DNA of 31,936 nt from a virus: IMG/VR virus record IMGVR_UViG_3300027668_000057, positions 1-31,936 of that record. The stretch is one strand, 5' to 3'. Made by a program: the position numbers and the translations under genes. Below the pieces are notes generated by a model. The model ran no database searches, had not been told where the DNA came from, and saw only the letters and a list, made by a program, of their open reading frames with translations. Below are positions 7,136-15,399 of the stretch, piece after piece (positions within the stretch are counted from its first letter, which is position 1; each line of letters starts with the position of its first letter).

Positions 7136-8188
7136 ATGGGTATAATGGATAAACTTCAGAAGAATTCTAGGATTAAAGAGACAGCAGTTCTCGATAAGTC
7201 TAAATTGTTTTCTGGCAAAGATATGGTAACCACACCGGTTCCAATGATTAACGTTGCACTATCTGGTGACCCAGACGGAGGTCTGTCTTCCGGACTAACA
7301 GTATTAGCAGGACCATCGAAGCATTTTAAGACTTCGTTTGCTCTTCTAATGGCAGCAGCATACTTAGACAAGTATGAAGATGCTGTGTTGTTATTCTATG
7401 ATTCAGAGTTTGGTAGCCCGCAACAATACTTTAAGTCGTTTGGTATTGATACTTCTCGAGTTCTGCATAGTCCAATAACTAATGTAGAAGAACTGAAGTT
7501 CGATCTAATTAATCAATTAGAAAATATCGAACGCAAAGATAAAGTCATTATTGTTATTGACTCTATTGGCAACCTTGCATCTATTAAAGAATTGACTGAT
7601 GCTATGAATGAAAAGTCTGTGGCAGATATGTCAAGAGCAAAAGCCCTTAAGGGTTTATTCAGAATGACCACTCCATATTTAACTATGAGAGACATTCCGT
7701 TGATTGCTGTTAACCATACCTACCAAGAGATTGGTCTATTCCCTAAAGCTATCGTATCAGGCGGTACAGGTATCTATTACTCAAGTGATAATATCTGGAT
7801 CATTGGTCGTCAGCAAGAGAAGAAAGGTACGGAGATCATGGGTTATAACTTTGTGATCAATGTAGAGAAGTCACGGTTTGTGCGTGAGAAGTCTAAGATC
7901 CCTATCTCTGTTACATGGGAAGGTGGTATTGAATCATACTCTGGCTTATTAGATGTTGCACTTGAAGGTGGATATGTAGTCAAGCCTAATATCGGTTGGT
8001 ACTCTAAGGTTAATAAGAAGACTGGTGAGATAGAAGATAAGAAGGTTCGTGTTGCTGAAACACTTAAAGAATCTTTTTGGCTACCTATCTTTAAGGATAC
8101 AGACTTCAAAGCATACCTTAAAGGCAAGTACGAAGTCGGTCATGCTAGCATGATTAAATCATCATCACCTGAAGATATGGATATTTAA
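7136..8188 (+). CDS. uvsX: UvsX RecA-like recombinase, 350 aa
   Basis: Strand exchange recombinase for recombination-dependent replication and repair. The Walker A motif reads GPSKHFKTS (about residues 59-67), which is the UvsX form rather than the bacterial RecA GPESSGKT; LFYDSEFG follows (Walker-B-like and the ssDNA-sensing strand), then VIIVIDSIGNL and VNHTYQEIG, both typical of the family. The C-terminus is acidic (SSPEDMDI), as in T4 UvsX. T4 UvsX is 391 residues, so this is a compact version. GAAGGAG lies before ATG 7136. The stop shares a base with the gp41 start, coupling the recombinase and helicase. Confidence 0.93.
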   Translation: MGIMDKLQKNSRIKETAVLDKSKLFSGKDMVTTPVPMINVALSGDPDGGLSSGLTVLAGPSKHFKTSFALLMAAAYLDKYEDAVLLFYDSEFGSPQQYFKSFGIDTSRVLHSPITNVEELKFDLINQLENIERKDKVIIVIDSIGNLASIKELTDAMNEKSVADMSRAKALKGLFRMTTPYLTMRDIPLIAVNHTYQEIGLFPKAIVSGGTGIYYSSDNIWIIGRQQEKKGTEIMGYNFVINVEKSRFVREKSKIPISVTWEGGIESYSGLLDVALEGGYVVKPNIGWYSKVNKKTGEIEDKKVRVAETLKESFWLPIFKDTDFKAYLKGKYEVGHASMIKSSSPEDMDI

Positions 8189-9534
8189 TGCAGATTGAAA
8201 CATTAATCTTACGTAACTTAATGCTTAATGAGGATTACACTAGAACTGTAATTCCTCATTTAAAGCTTATATACTTTGAAGATCCTTACAGAGCAGTATT
8301 CTCTGAGATAGTTGACTTCGTTAATAAGTTTAATAAACTTCCTAGTGCAGATGCACTTAGTATTGAATTAAGAAATAATCCTAAAGTTGGTTCTGATTCA
8401 TTAGCTCTTATACCTGAGATCAGTGTACAAGAGAAAGAACAGACAATGCCATGGCTTATTGAACACACTGAGAAGTGGTGTCAGGACAGAGCAATCTATT
8501 TGGCTATCATGGATTCAATTAATATTATTGAAGGTAAGCATGAGACTCTAGGTAAGAATTCTCTACCTGAAGTATTAAGTGAAGCCCTTGGTGTAAACTT
8601 TGATATTAAAGTAGGTCATGATTATGTAGATGATTCAGATTCTCGATTCGATTTCTATCATAGAGAAGAAGAGCACCTACCATTTGACTTAGAGATGTTT
8701 AATAAGATCACAAAGGGTGGTTTAGTAAACAAGTCTCTTAATGTTGCCCTTGCAGGAACCGGTGTAGGTAAATCCCTATTCATGTGTCATGTTGCCGCTG
8801 GTGCTTTAACACAGATGAAAAATGTGTTATACATAACTATGGAAATGGCAGAAGAAAGAATTGCTGAACGTATTGATGCTAACTTAATGAATGTACCTAT
8901 TGATCAATTAGAGAATCTATCAAAAGATATGTTTGATAAGAAGATGCATAAGCTTACTGACAAAGGTGTTGGCAAACTTATTGTAAAGGAATATCCTACT
9001 GGTGCAGCAAATGCAAATAACTTTAGGTCTTTATTGAAAGAGCTTAAGATCAAAAGAGACTTTGAACCTGATTTAATCTGTATAGACTACTTGAATATCT
9101 GTTCAAGCGCTCGTATGAAAGCTATGGGTGGTTCTATTAACTCATATACATATGTCAAAGCAATCGCTGAAGAATTACGTGGGTTAGCTGTAGAGTTTAA
9201 TCTACCGGTTCTAACTGCAACACAAACCACGAGAGGTGGTTTTGGTAACTCTGATGTAGGCTTAGAAGATACATCTGAATCATTTGGTCTACCAGCAACC
9301 GCTGACTTAATGTTTGCACTTATAGCAACAGAAGAATTAGATAACATGAATCAGATAATGATTAAGCAACTTAAGAACAGATATAATGATCCAACAGGAT
9401 CAAATAAAAAGTTTGTAGTGGGTATTGACAGAGCTAAGATGAGACTGTATGATGTAGAAAAAACTGCACAAACTCTCAATGTGAGGGATGAACCGCCTAA
9501 GGTCGCCAATAGATATGAGGAGTTTAATGTATGA
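8188..9534 (+). CDS. 41: gp41 replicative DNA helicase, DnaB-like, 448 aa
   Basis: Hexameric 5'-3' helicase at the replication fork. The N-terminal helical domain of about 160 residues is followed by the RecA-like motor with Walker A LAGTGVGKSLF (near residue 190), TMEMAEERIAERIDANL (the DnaB H1a-like region), Walker B DLICIDYLNI, and TATQTTRGGFG. These are standard DnaB/gp41 landmarks, and the length is close to T4 gp41 (475). Its loader, gp59, is encoded at 30309. The 3' end overlaps the deaminase start by four bases. Confidence 0.93.
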   Translation: MQIETLILRNLMLNEDYTRTVIPHLKLIYFEDPYRAVFSEIVDFVNKFNKLPSADALSIELRNNPKVGSDSLALIPEISVQEKEQTMPWLIEHTEKWCQDRAIYLAIMDSINIIEGKHETLGKNSLPEVLSEALGVNFDIKVGHDYVDDSDSRFDFYHREEEHLPFDLEMFNKITKGGLVNKSLNVALAGTGVGKSLFMCHVAAGALTQMKNVLYITMEMAEERIAERIDANLMNVPIDQLENLSKDMFDKKMHKLTDKGVGKLIVKEYPTGAANANNFRSLLKELKIKRDFEPDLICIDYLNICSSARMKAMGGSINSYTYVKAIAEELRGLAVEFNLPVLTATQTTRGGFGNSDVGLEDTSESFGLPATADLMFALIATEELDNMNQIMIKQLKNRYNDPTGSNKKFVVGIDRAKMRLYDVEKTAQTLNVRDEPPKVANRYEEFNV

Positions 9535-9998
9535 GTTCATTAATGCAGTCTACAGCATGGACAGATAAATATATTAAGTTAGCAAAGGTAATCTCTACTT
9601 GGAGTAAAGATCCTAGTACTAAGATTGGTTGTGTGGTTGTAGGTGCTGATGGTCAGATACTATCACAAGGATTCAATGGTTTCCCACGAGGAATTAAAGA
9701 TTCTGAAGAGAGACTAAATAACCGTGAAAGGAAATATGAATTAGTTGTACATGGTGAGATGAATGCAATATACAACGCATCTCTTAATGGAGTATCTTTA
9801 AAAGATTCTACTATGTATGTGTATGGTTTACCTACTTGTAATGAATGTGCTAAAGGTATTATTCAAGTCGGTATCAAAAAGGTTGTTGCCATGAGACCTG
9901 CTAAGTATAATAGTGATTGGGATAAATCAAACAAGAATGCTGCAGCTTTATTTAAAGAAGCTAATGTAATGTATTTAATAAAAGTGGAGGAAGAATAA
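9531..9998 (+). CDS. cd: dCMP deaminase, 155 aa
   Basis: Zinc cytidine/deoxycytidylate deaminase fold: VVHGEMNAIYNA supplies the zinc His and catalytic Glu, and PTCNECAKGI supplies the two zinc Cys. An N-terminal DPSTKIGCVVVGADGQILSQGFNGFPRG matches the dCMP-deaminase substrate region. It converts dCMP to dUMP, feeding dTTP synthesis. At 155 residues it lacks much of the extra zinc-binding insertion that makes the T4 enzyme 193 residues. Together with the dCMP-hydroxymethylase-like protein at 3399 it would set the balance between two fates of dCMP. Confidence 0.92.
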   Translation: MSSLMQSTAWTDKYIKLAKVISTWSKDPSTKIGCVVVGADGQILSQGFNGFPRGIKDSEERLNNRERKYELVVHGEMNAIYNASLNGVSLKDSTMYVYGLPTCNECAKGIIQVGIKKVVAMRPAKYNSDWDKSNKNAAALFKEANVMYLIKVEEE

Positions 9999-10126
9999 TG
10001 GGTAAGACAACAGTGCCGTTTATAAAAAAACGAGCAAAAGGACAGCCGAAAGTTAAGAAAGATATGAGTCACGGTACATACCGGTGTAAGAGGCATCCTA
10101 ATAGTAAGAGGTGCCAGAATGCTTAA
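9998..10126 (+). CDS. Small basic protein, 42 aa
   Basis: ATG 9998 overlaps the deaminase stop (TAATG) and has a strong GGAGGAAG ribosome binding site inside the deaminase 3' end. The product is rich in Lys/Arg (TVPFIKKRAKGQPKVKK) and ends YRCKRHPNSKRCQNA with two Cys and two His. It could bind nucleic acid or a metal, but the spacing does not match a classical zinc finger. No family is recognised. Confidence 0.55.
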   Translation: MGKTTVPFIKKRAKGQPKVKKDMSHGTYRCKRHPNSKRCQNA

Positions 10127-10553
10127 AACAAAAGTATTAGCATTAGCAACTGGTGCAGCAGTAATGTGGTCAACAATGGCCATTGCCGATTCAAGTGTAA
10201 GAGGTTCAGTGAAGGACCATTATCATGAAGTTGTTTATCTTGAGCCATACTATGTTGAAGTATGTGGTGAAGAGACAAAGATGAAAGGTAATGTTGTTGA
10301 AGGTGCTGTATGGGGAGCAATCTTCGGAAGTATCTTAGGCGATGTTCTTAATATCGATAGGACAACTGGTGCTGTCGTCGGTGGTATGGTTGGTGCAAAG
10401 ACTGAAGAAGCCAAAGGTAAGGTAAATACTACATCTGTTGTTTGTCAAACTGAAGTGCGTCAAAACAAAACCACGCGTAAAGAATATTCACATTCGACTA
10501 TGAGATTTGAAATTGAAGGGAATACATATGAAGTCCAGTTTAATAAAAGATAA
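10119..10553 (+). CDS. Secreted glycine-zipper protein, 17-kDa-antigen-like, 144 aa
   Basis: The N-terminus is a Sec signal peptide: MLKTKVLALATGAAVMWSTMAIA with likely cleavage after residue 23. There is no lipobox Cys. Residues about 59-94 (VVEGAVWGAIFGSILG ... TTGAVVGGMVGAK) form a glycine-zipper repeat like that of the bacterial 17-kDa surface antigen / YMGG-type envelope proteins. It presumably reaches the periplasm or outer membrane of the host. It lies in the uvsX operon, which is odd for an envelope protein. The 8-base overlap with the upstream small gene supports the start. Confidence 0.65.
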   Translation: MLKTKVLALATGAAVMWSTMAIADSSVRGSVKDHYHEVVYLEPYYVEVCGEETKMKGNVVEGAVWGAIFGSILGDVLNIDRTTGAVVGGMVGAKTEEAKGKVNTTSVVCQTEVRQNKTTRKEYSHSTMRFEIEGNTYEVQFNKR

Positions 10554-10857
10554 ATTTAAACCGTTTGACAAGTGGTCATTTGTAGATAAGAATGATTTAG
10601 ATACTGAACATTGGTATGTACGGTTAGAGGGTGGTGAATACCACAACGTTATATTCAGATACATGGATGTTAAACTAAACGAAACAACACAGTCTATTAA
10701 CTTTAATTATGAAGTTATAGAATATCCTGGGGAAAATCCTCATGGCAATATACAATTCAATACTGCATTGGGTGATATATTAAAAAGTATATTAGATGAT
10801 ACATTGACTAAGCAGGATTATGTATTAGGACCTAAAGAAGAAGAAAATGAATCTTAA
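10528..10857 (+). CDS. Hypothetical protein, 109 aa
   Basis: ATG 10528 follows AAGGG (10516-10520) and gives MKSSLIKDKFKPFDKW; the gene overlaps the end of the glycine-zipper gene by 26 bases. The protein is acidic, with a strand-rich centre (YHNVIFRYMDVKLNETTQSINFNYEVIEYP) and a C-terminal helix plus KEEENES tail. No signal peptide or known motif is visible. It overlaps the following MazG-like gene by 11 bases. Confidence 0.65.
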   Translation: MKSSLIKDKFKPFDKWSFVDKNDLDTEHWYVRLEGGEYHNVIFRYMDVKLNETTQSINFNYEVIEYPGENPHGNIQFNTALGDILKSILDDTLTKQDYVLGPKEEENES

Positions 10858-11119
10858 AGAAACACTAACCATTCTATCAGAAGAATGTGCAGAAGTTGTT
10901 CAGGCCAATTCTAAGTTAATTAGATTTGGCGTGGATAATGAAGAGAACAAGGATCATTTAGAGCAAGAGCTCGGTGACATTATGGCTATGATATGTATCC
11001 TTGATTATTATGGGTATGTTAACATAGAACGCATAGGTAGTCACATGGAACCTAAGCTAATTAAGCTTAAAAAGTACAGTACAATAAAGAACTTAAATAA
11101 AATTATTAAGAATTTATAA
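10847..11119 (+). CDS. Short MazG-like NTP pyrophosphohydrolase, 90 aa
   Basis: LSEECAEVVQANSKLIRFG (E12, E13, E16) and LEQELGDIMAMICIL (E41, D44) reproduce the EExxE...ExxD metal-binding motif of the all-alpha NTP pyrophosphatases, in the short single-domain form. It would hydrolyse nucleoside triphosphates; the substrate is unknown. It is the last gene of the operon that starts at 7025, and a late-type promoter follows. It is distinct from the longer MazG-like protein at 804. Confidence 0.72.
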   Translation: MNLKETLTILSEECAEVVQANSKLIRFGVDNEENKDHLEQELGDIMAMICILDYYGYVNIERIGSHMEPKLIKLKKYSTIKNLNKIIKNL

Positions 11120-11122
11120 TAG

Positions 11123-11130
11123 TATAAATA
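11123..11130 (+). promoter_or_regulatory. T4-type late promoter box before 11161
   Basis: Perfect TATAAATA, the T4 late -10 sequence, in the intergenic gap; transcription would begin near 11136, leaving a short leader with AAGGGA before ATG 11161. No TGTACA -35 is present. An 8-base match can occur by chance in AT-rich DNA, so location is the main support. Confidence 0.6.
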
Positions 11131-11160
11131 CCTTTATATATTCAGTTTATAAGGGAATAA

Positions 11161-11847
11161 ATGAAATCTTTAAGACAACACATACTCGAAGGAAGAAATG
11201 ATCCTTCAATCTTCCACGCAGTATTTATGGCTGGCGCTCCGGGTGCTGGCAAATCTTTTGTTGCCGATTCTATGGCCCTTCCTGGGCAATTAGGATACAA
11301 AGAAATTAATTCAGATATAGAATTTACTCGTTACATGAAATCTGCAGGATTAACTGACGAGAAAGGTACAGTTATCCTTGACCCTAACAGAAAATTTGAA
11401 CGTGGCGTTATACGAACTGTAGCAAAAAGACATACACAAGCAAAACAAAGTGGTGCATTGATTGGAAGGCTAGGTCTTGTTATTGATGGCACTGGAGCTA
11501 ACTCTGGTAAGTTACTTAAGCAAAAGAAAACATTAGAATCTCTTGGATACGAATGCCTTATGGTATATGTTAATCTATCTTTAGAAGGTTCAATAGAAGC
11601 AGACAGACAACGAGGACTTGATGGTGATAGAACTATTGGTCCTGAGTTAGTTACTACTAAGTGGAAAGAATTACAATCAGGCCTGGATCCTTTTAAAAAG
11701 TCATTCGGCAAATTATTTTTCGAGATAGATAACTCTGTAAGAGAGAAAACTCCAATATCAGTACGCAAGGTATTAAACTTTATTGTCAAGTGGTCTAAAA
11801 CTATGCCTAAAAATAAGGCAGCTAAAAAATGGATGGATGCAAATTGA
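11161..11847 (+). CDS. P-loop kinase (zeta-toxin/polynucleotide-kinase-like) with capsid-targeting-like N-terminus, 228 aa
   Basis: Walker A GAPGAGKS at residues 25-32, then EINSD (D52) and LGLVIDGTGAN (D109), the pattern of small kinases of the zeta-toxin/PNK group in which the Asp acts on the acceptor hydroxyl. SLEGSIEADRQRGLDGDR near 147-164 supplies lid arginines. The substrate is unknown. The N-terminus MKSLRQHILE/GR resembles the capsid-targeting sequence of T4 internal protein III, and ILE fits the gp21 protease rule (I/L-x-E), with cleavage expected after E10. It is first in the late cluster. The 3' end overlaps the next gene by 19 bases. Confidence 0.72.
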   Translation: MKSLRQHILEGRNDPSIFHAVFMAGAPGAGKSFVADSMALPGQLGYKEINSDIEFTRYMKSAGLTDEKGTVILDPNRKFERGVIRTVAKRHTQAKQSGALIGRLGLVIDGTGANSGKLLKQKKTLESLGYECLMVYVNLSLEGSIEADRQRGLDGDRTIGPELVTTKWKELQSGLDPFKKSFGKLFFEIDNSVREKTPISVRKVLNFIVKWSKTMPKNKAAKKWMDAN

Positions 11848-12176
11848 AAACATATAAAGAAGTAGAGGCCATCGATTGTATGTGTGAAGACATGTACAAA
11901 GACTTAGTTGTTGAGAAGTATGAAGGCAAGACACTAAATAACCCTACTCGTTCTGAGAAAGGTGCAAAACACAAGTTCCATGTATATGTAAAGAACGCTA
12001 AAGGTAATGTTGTAAAGGTTACATTTGGTGATCCTAACATGGAAATTAAAAGAGATGACCCTGCCAGACGTAAAGCTTTTAGAGCACGTCATAATTGTGC
12101 AGATAAAAAAGATAAAACTACAGCCGGATATTGGTCATGTTACCAATGGAGAGCTGGAGCAAAGGTAGATAATTAA
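11829..12176 (+). CDS. Basic DUF5872-like protein, 115 aa
   Basis: The C-terminal half has the recognisable pattern GDPNMEIKRDDPARRKAFRARHNC followed by TTAGYWSCYQW, which I associate with DUF5872, a domain of phage and large-virus proteins; some occurrences are fused to prohead or structural proteins. The Cys/His/Trp content suggests a compact, possibly metal- or nucleic-acid-binding fold. The role is unknown. The start at 11829 is inside the kinase gene; a later in-frame start (TTG-type, near KLKTYKEVEA) cannot be excluded. It sits in the putative internal-protein cluster, sharing a base with 12176. Confidence 0.6.
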   Translation: MDGCKLKTYKEVEAIDCMCEDMYKDLVVEKYEGKTLNNPTRSEKGAKHKFHVYVKNAKGNVVKVTFGDPNMEIKRDDPARRKAFRARHNCADKKDKTTAGYWSCYQWRAGAKVDN

Positions 12177-13864
12177 TGTTAAGCTTTAACAAAAAAGTAG
12201 AAGAAGATACTGGTATGCGTATAATTGATTTGCTCCCTAAGAAGGTGAAGCGAATGATATATAGACACCAACACCAAGACAAGTATAAAGCTGCTCTGCT
12301 CATGATGAAAGCATTAAGGAAAGATCCTGATGTAATTTCTAGAGGTCTATCTAAAGATAAAATTAAAGCTATTGCTGCTGATCACTTTGGTTTAAACCAC
12401 AGAGAGTTTGATAAGGTACTTGATCGTAAGACAAGATACGAAGAGAAGACTCCTGCACGACCTCAAGATGATGATTCAGGTTGGGTAGAAGAGTTTATCG
12501 TTGAGGCTCCACTAGGACCCGGTGATCTTGGAGGTGTTAATGCTGTTACTGGTGAATTAAGAGTAGAAATCCTTAAAAAATTAATTAAAGATGGTACACC
12601 TATCAAGATGGTTCCAGGTAAAGGCCATAAGAATGACTTGTTTACAGTAACAGATAAGAAATTAGCCTTAGACGCCTTAGATAAATTTACAAGAGACGGT
12701 AAGAGTTTCTCTATTGGTACCTATGATGGTAAGAATGTAAGTAGTAGCCACATTTTTAAGTCTAAAATATTCGGTGGTGATATGGGTGGCGCTGGCCCTG
12801 GAACAAAGGCTACAGCGGAAAGCGAATCAGCACAAGCATTGTGGTGTGCTGCAGTAACAGGTGAAGGTAAAAAGACATACGAACATTTCACTAATGATAT
12901 TCTAAGTAAATATACCAATCGTGCATTTACTGGTGGTACTAACCTTAAAACAATGTTAAGTATACCAGATGATTGGAGAAAGAGTTCATACTTATCGGCA
13001 GTAGTATTACTTGATGGTGGCTTTATTAATAAAGGTATGACATTCCATCGCGATGACGTAAAGATGAATGACATATACTCAAAGAAAAAAGACGCATATC
13101 GAAACAATGATATGAAGAATCTTAATAATGATAAGTGGAACCCTGGTGATATCTGGGCCCTTGACAAGAGTTTTAATGCTGATAATATACCTGTACTTAC
13201 TGTTCATGCACTAAATGTATATATGTTAGAAGAGTATATAGCAAGAAGAATTGTGGGCATATCCCTTAAGATAGTTGACAAAGGCACTGGAACATTTAAA
13301 GAATACAATAAAGAAGTACCTGTACCTACCGATGATTATAAAGTTGATAAACTGCAAGTCAAGGGTGAGAAGAGAGGAACCTTTTGGAGTACGAAGAGAG
13401 GTAGTATAACATCTAAAGAAGGTATGATACTGCAAATAGCTGCTAATAAATCTTTTGGCACAATGAAGATTGAGATAACAGGTAAAGGTGCAAGAGGCGG
13501 CGGTGCTGGTTACGGTCCAATTGAAGATTCAATTGAAATGCTTAAGATGCCTAAGTTAGAATCAAACTCTAATCTTGTCAAGCAAGCAAAGACTTTAGCT
13601 GATCCAGCAAAGAAAAACGATAAAGTGCGTAGAGACTTTTATAATAGAGTATCCAAGTTTGAAAAGATGACTAGGAAAGAGTTTGATGTAGAAATAGTAA
13701 AGAAAGATGCATCATGGATTCATTCTAAACTTGGTGTTATAACTATACTTGAGGCATTCAACAATGCATCTACTATAAAGGCAAATAGACTAATAACAAG
13801 ACTAATTAATTACGCTGGATCTAAATCAGAAGATGCAAGTGTATATGTTAAGGTAAGCAACTAA
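12176..13864 (+). CDS. Large protein of unknown function with internal capsid-processing-like site, 562 aa
   Basis: The N-terminal ~90 residues are helical and basic (LLPKKVKRMIYRHQHQDKYKAALLMM, residues 19-44). A linker with WVEEFIVEAP (103-112) follows; FIVE/A closely resembles the FIAE/A processing site of T4 internal protein III. Then come a Gly-rich GGDMGGAGPGTKATAESESAQALWC motif near 200-225 and KWNPGDIWALDKS near 322-334, followed by VGISLKIVDKG; D in GDIW and K in SLK could be a degenerate PD-(D/E)XK pair, a weak suggestion only. No signal peptide. Shares a base with 11829 and with 13864, so it is tightly coupled in the late cluster. Confidence 0.7.
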   Translation: MLSFNKKVEEDTGMRIIDLLPKKVKRMIYRHQHQDKYKAALLMMKALRKDPDVISRGLSKDKIKAIAADHFGLNHREFDKVLDRKTRYEEKTPARPQDDDSGWVEEFIVEAPLGPGDLGGVNAVTGELRVEILKKLIKDGTPIKMVPGKGHKNDLFTVTDKKLALDALDKFTRDGKSFSIGTYDGKNVSSSHIFKSKIFGGDMGGAGPGTKATAESESAQALWCAAVTGEGKKTYEHFTNDILSKYTNRAFTGGTNLKTMLSIPDDWRKSSYLSAVVLLDGGFINKGMTFHRDDVKMNDIYSKKKDAYRNNDMKNLNNDKWNPGDIWALDKSFNADNIPVLTVHALNVYMLEEYIARRIVGISLKIVDKGTGTFKEYNKEVPVPTDDYKVDKLQVKGEKRGTFWSTKRGSITSKEGMILQIAANKSFGTMKIEITGKGARGGGAGYGPIEDSIEMLKMPKLESNSNLVKQAKTLADPAKKNDKVRRDFYNRVSKFEKMTRKEFDVEIVKKDASWIHSKLGVITILEAFNNASTIKANRLITRLINYAGSKSEDASVYVKVSN

Positions 13865-15093
13865 TGAATTTTAAAAAACACATAGCAGAAGCAAAGAATA
13901 CTCATATGACTCACATAGAGGATATGGTTATAGATGGTGGAGTCAAAGGAGCACGGGATGCTATTTTCGCTTTACGTGATTTAAGAGATATGTTAGCTGG
14001 CCATGATAATAGTACTAAGCAAGTAACAGTCAAATGGGATGGAGCGCCGGCCGTATTCGCGGGTATTGATCCTTCTGATGGTAAGTTCTTTGTTGCTAAG
14101 AAAGGAATATTCAATAAGAATCCTAAGGTGTATAAGAGTGTTGCAGATGTTAAGGCTGATACTAAAGGTGATTTATCAGATAAGCTTACGATAGCATTTC
14201 AAGAATTAAGTAAACTTGGTATAAAGAAAGGTGTCTACCAAGGTGATATCATGTTCACTAAAAAAGACTTAAAGAAAGCAACAATCGATGGTGTGAAGTA
14301 TGTAACTTTCCACCCTAACACTATAGTATATGCAGTACCTATTGAAGCAGCAAAAGAGATTACGAATGCAAAGATTGGTGTGGTATGGCATACTTATTAT
14401 TCAGGTTCAACCTTTGAAACAATGAGTGCTTCGTTTGGTGTAACAACTGCAGCATTTAAAACAGTTAGATCAGTATGGCAGAAGTCTGCTAACTTCCCTG
14501 ACATTTCTGGTTTAGCCACATTATCTAAAAAGGAAACAGATGAAATTACGAAACATATATCAAACGCAGGTAAGATTTTTCAAAAGATTGCCTCCAATAC
14601 GCTTAATGACGTGGCTACAAATTCAGATATTAATTTATATATCAATACCTTCCGTAATACGAAAGTTAGAGCGCAAGAAGAAGTCACAGATTCAAAAGCC
14701 TACGTTGATGAGCTTATCGGATGGATCGAAAATCGTTATAACACCGAAAAAGAAAGGCTTAAAAGCGCTGCTGGAAAAGATAGGAAGGAAGCAGCCAAGC
14801 TGGATGCCTTAGAATTCTTCTCAGATGAGAACAAAGCAGGTCTTATAAGTATGTTTGATATGCAGAATGAATTAGTAATGGCTAAGAAAAAGCTATTAAG
14901 CCACCTTGATTCTATGGATAGTATAAATACATTTGTAAAGACAAAAGACGGATTCAGAGTAACAGGAGCGGAAGGTTATGTTGCTATAGATCATCTTACA
15001 AACGGTGCAGTGAAGATTGTAGACCGTATGGAATTCAGTTACAATAACTTTAGTAAAGATATAATCAAAGGATGGGAGTCTGAATCACGATGA
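13864..15093 (+). CDS. Ligase-like KxDG protein (DUF6267-like) with capsid-targeting-like N-terminus, 409 aa
   Basis: VTVKWDGAPAVFAG carries a K57-W-D-G motif like motif I of nucleotidyltransferases (DNA/RNA ligases, capping enzymes), where Lys is adenylylated. GKFFVAKKGIF (73-83) and GVYQGDIMF (123-131) occupy the places of motifs Ia/III, and YVTFHPNTIVYAVP may be the following strands. I recall this as a marine-phage family of unknown function (DUF6267). The C-terminal 150 residues are helical. The N-terminus MNFKKHIAE/AK matches the T4 internal-protein capsid-targeting pattern with IAE/A cleavage after E9. A nucleic-acid-joining role is inference. Confidence 0.68.
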   Translation: MNFKKHIAEAKNTHMTHIEDMVIDGGVKGARDAIFALRDLRDMLAGHDNSTKQVTVKWDGAPAVFAGIDPSDGKFFVAKKGIFNKNPKVYKSVADVKADTKGDLSDKLTIAFQELSKLGIKKGVYQGDIMFTKKDLKKATIDGVKYVTFHPNTIVYAVPIEAAKEITNAKIGVVWHTYYSGSTFETMSASFGVTTAAFKTVRSVWQKSANFPDISGLATLSKKETDEITKHISNAGKIFQKIASNTLNDVATNSDINLYINTFRNTKVRAQEEVTDSKAYVDELIGWIENRYNTEKERLKSAAGKDRKEAAKLDALEFFSDENKAGLISMFDMQNELVMAKKKLLSHLDSMDSINTFVKTKDGFRVTGAEGYVAIDHLTNGAVKIVDRMEFSYNNFSKDIIKGWESESR

Positions 15094-15395
15094 AAACATT
15101 AAACGGTGTAAGCACCACAGAAATAAACGCAGTTAATAAAGTATTACATATGCCAAAAGAACAAATGTTAAGTCCTGTTAATGAAGCATACAATGAAAAA
15201 GGATTTGTTAAAGCTTTAGAAGACATGCGGCAGTCACATGTTTTAATGGTTAAAAGCGGTTTATCAAGTGGTTATATCAAGCGGTTTGAACAACAATACG
15301 ATCAATTAGTATATGCCCATTTCGGAACAAGAAATGCGCACAAACTCGGCATTAAAAGAATTAATGGAAAAGTTTACGACGACGAGTCGAGGTAA
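15090..15395 (+). CDS. Hypothetical protein, 101 aa
   Basis: ATG 15090 overlaps the upstream stop (ATGA). Helical, mixed-charge protein with MPKEQMLSPVNEAYNEKGFVKALEDMRQSHVLM in the first half and YIKRFEQQYDQLVYAHFG in the second. No membrane segment or known motif. Its stop lies four bases before ATG 15400. Position in the late cluster suggests virion association. Confidence 0.65.
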   Translation: MKTLNGVSTTEINAVNKVLHMPKEQMLSPVNEAYNEKGFVKALEDMRQSHVLMVKSGLSSGYIKRFEQQYDQLVYAHFGTRNAHKLGIKRINGKVYDDESR

Positions 15396-15399
15396 AATA

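Noticed and set aside
9863-10183. Minus-strand open frame of 106 codons
   Set aside because: Spans three well-supported + strand genes and has no start signal.
11331-11789. Minus-strand open frame of 152 codons
   Set aside because: Lies wholly opposite the P-loop kinase gene; composition and lack of a ribosome binding site mark it as a mirror of the real gene.
12721-13167. Minus-strand open frame of 148 codons
   Set aside because: Opposite the 562-residue protein; low-complexity Ser/Phe/Leu sequence without a start signal.
14540-14812. + strand frame of 90 codons inside the ligase-like gene
   Set aside because: Out-of-frame shadow with no ribosome binding site; the ligase-like frame continues through it with normal sequence.
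14922-14929. Perfect TATAAATA within the ligase-like gene, as a late promoter
   Set aside because: Inside a coding region, and a few chance matches are expected in AT-rich DNA; not listed as a feature, though it could serve 15090-16539.
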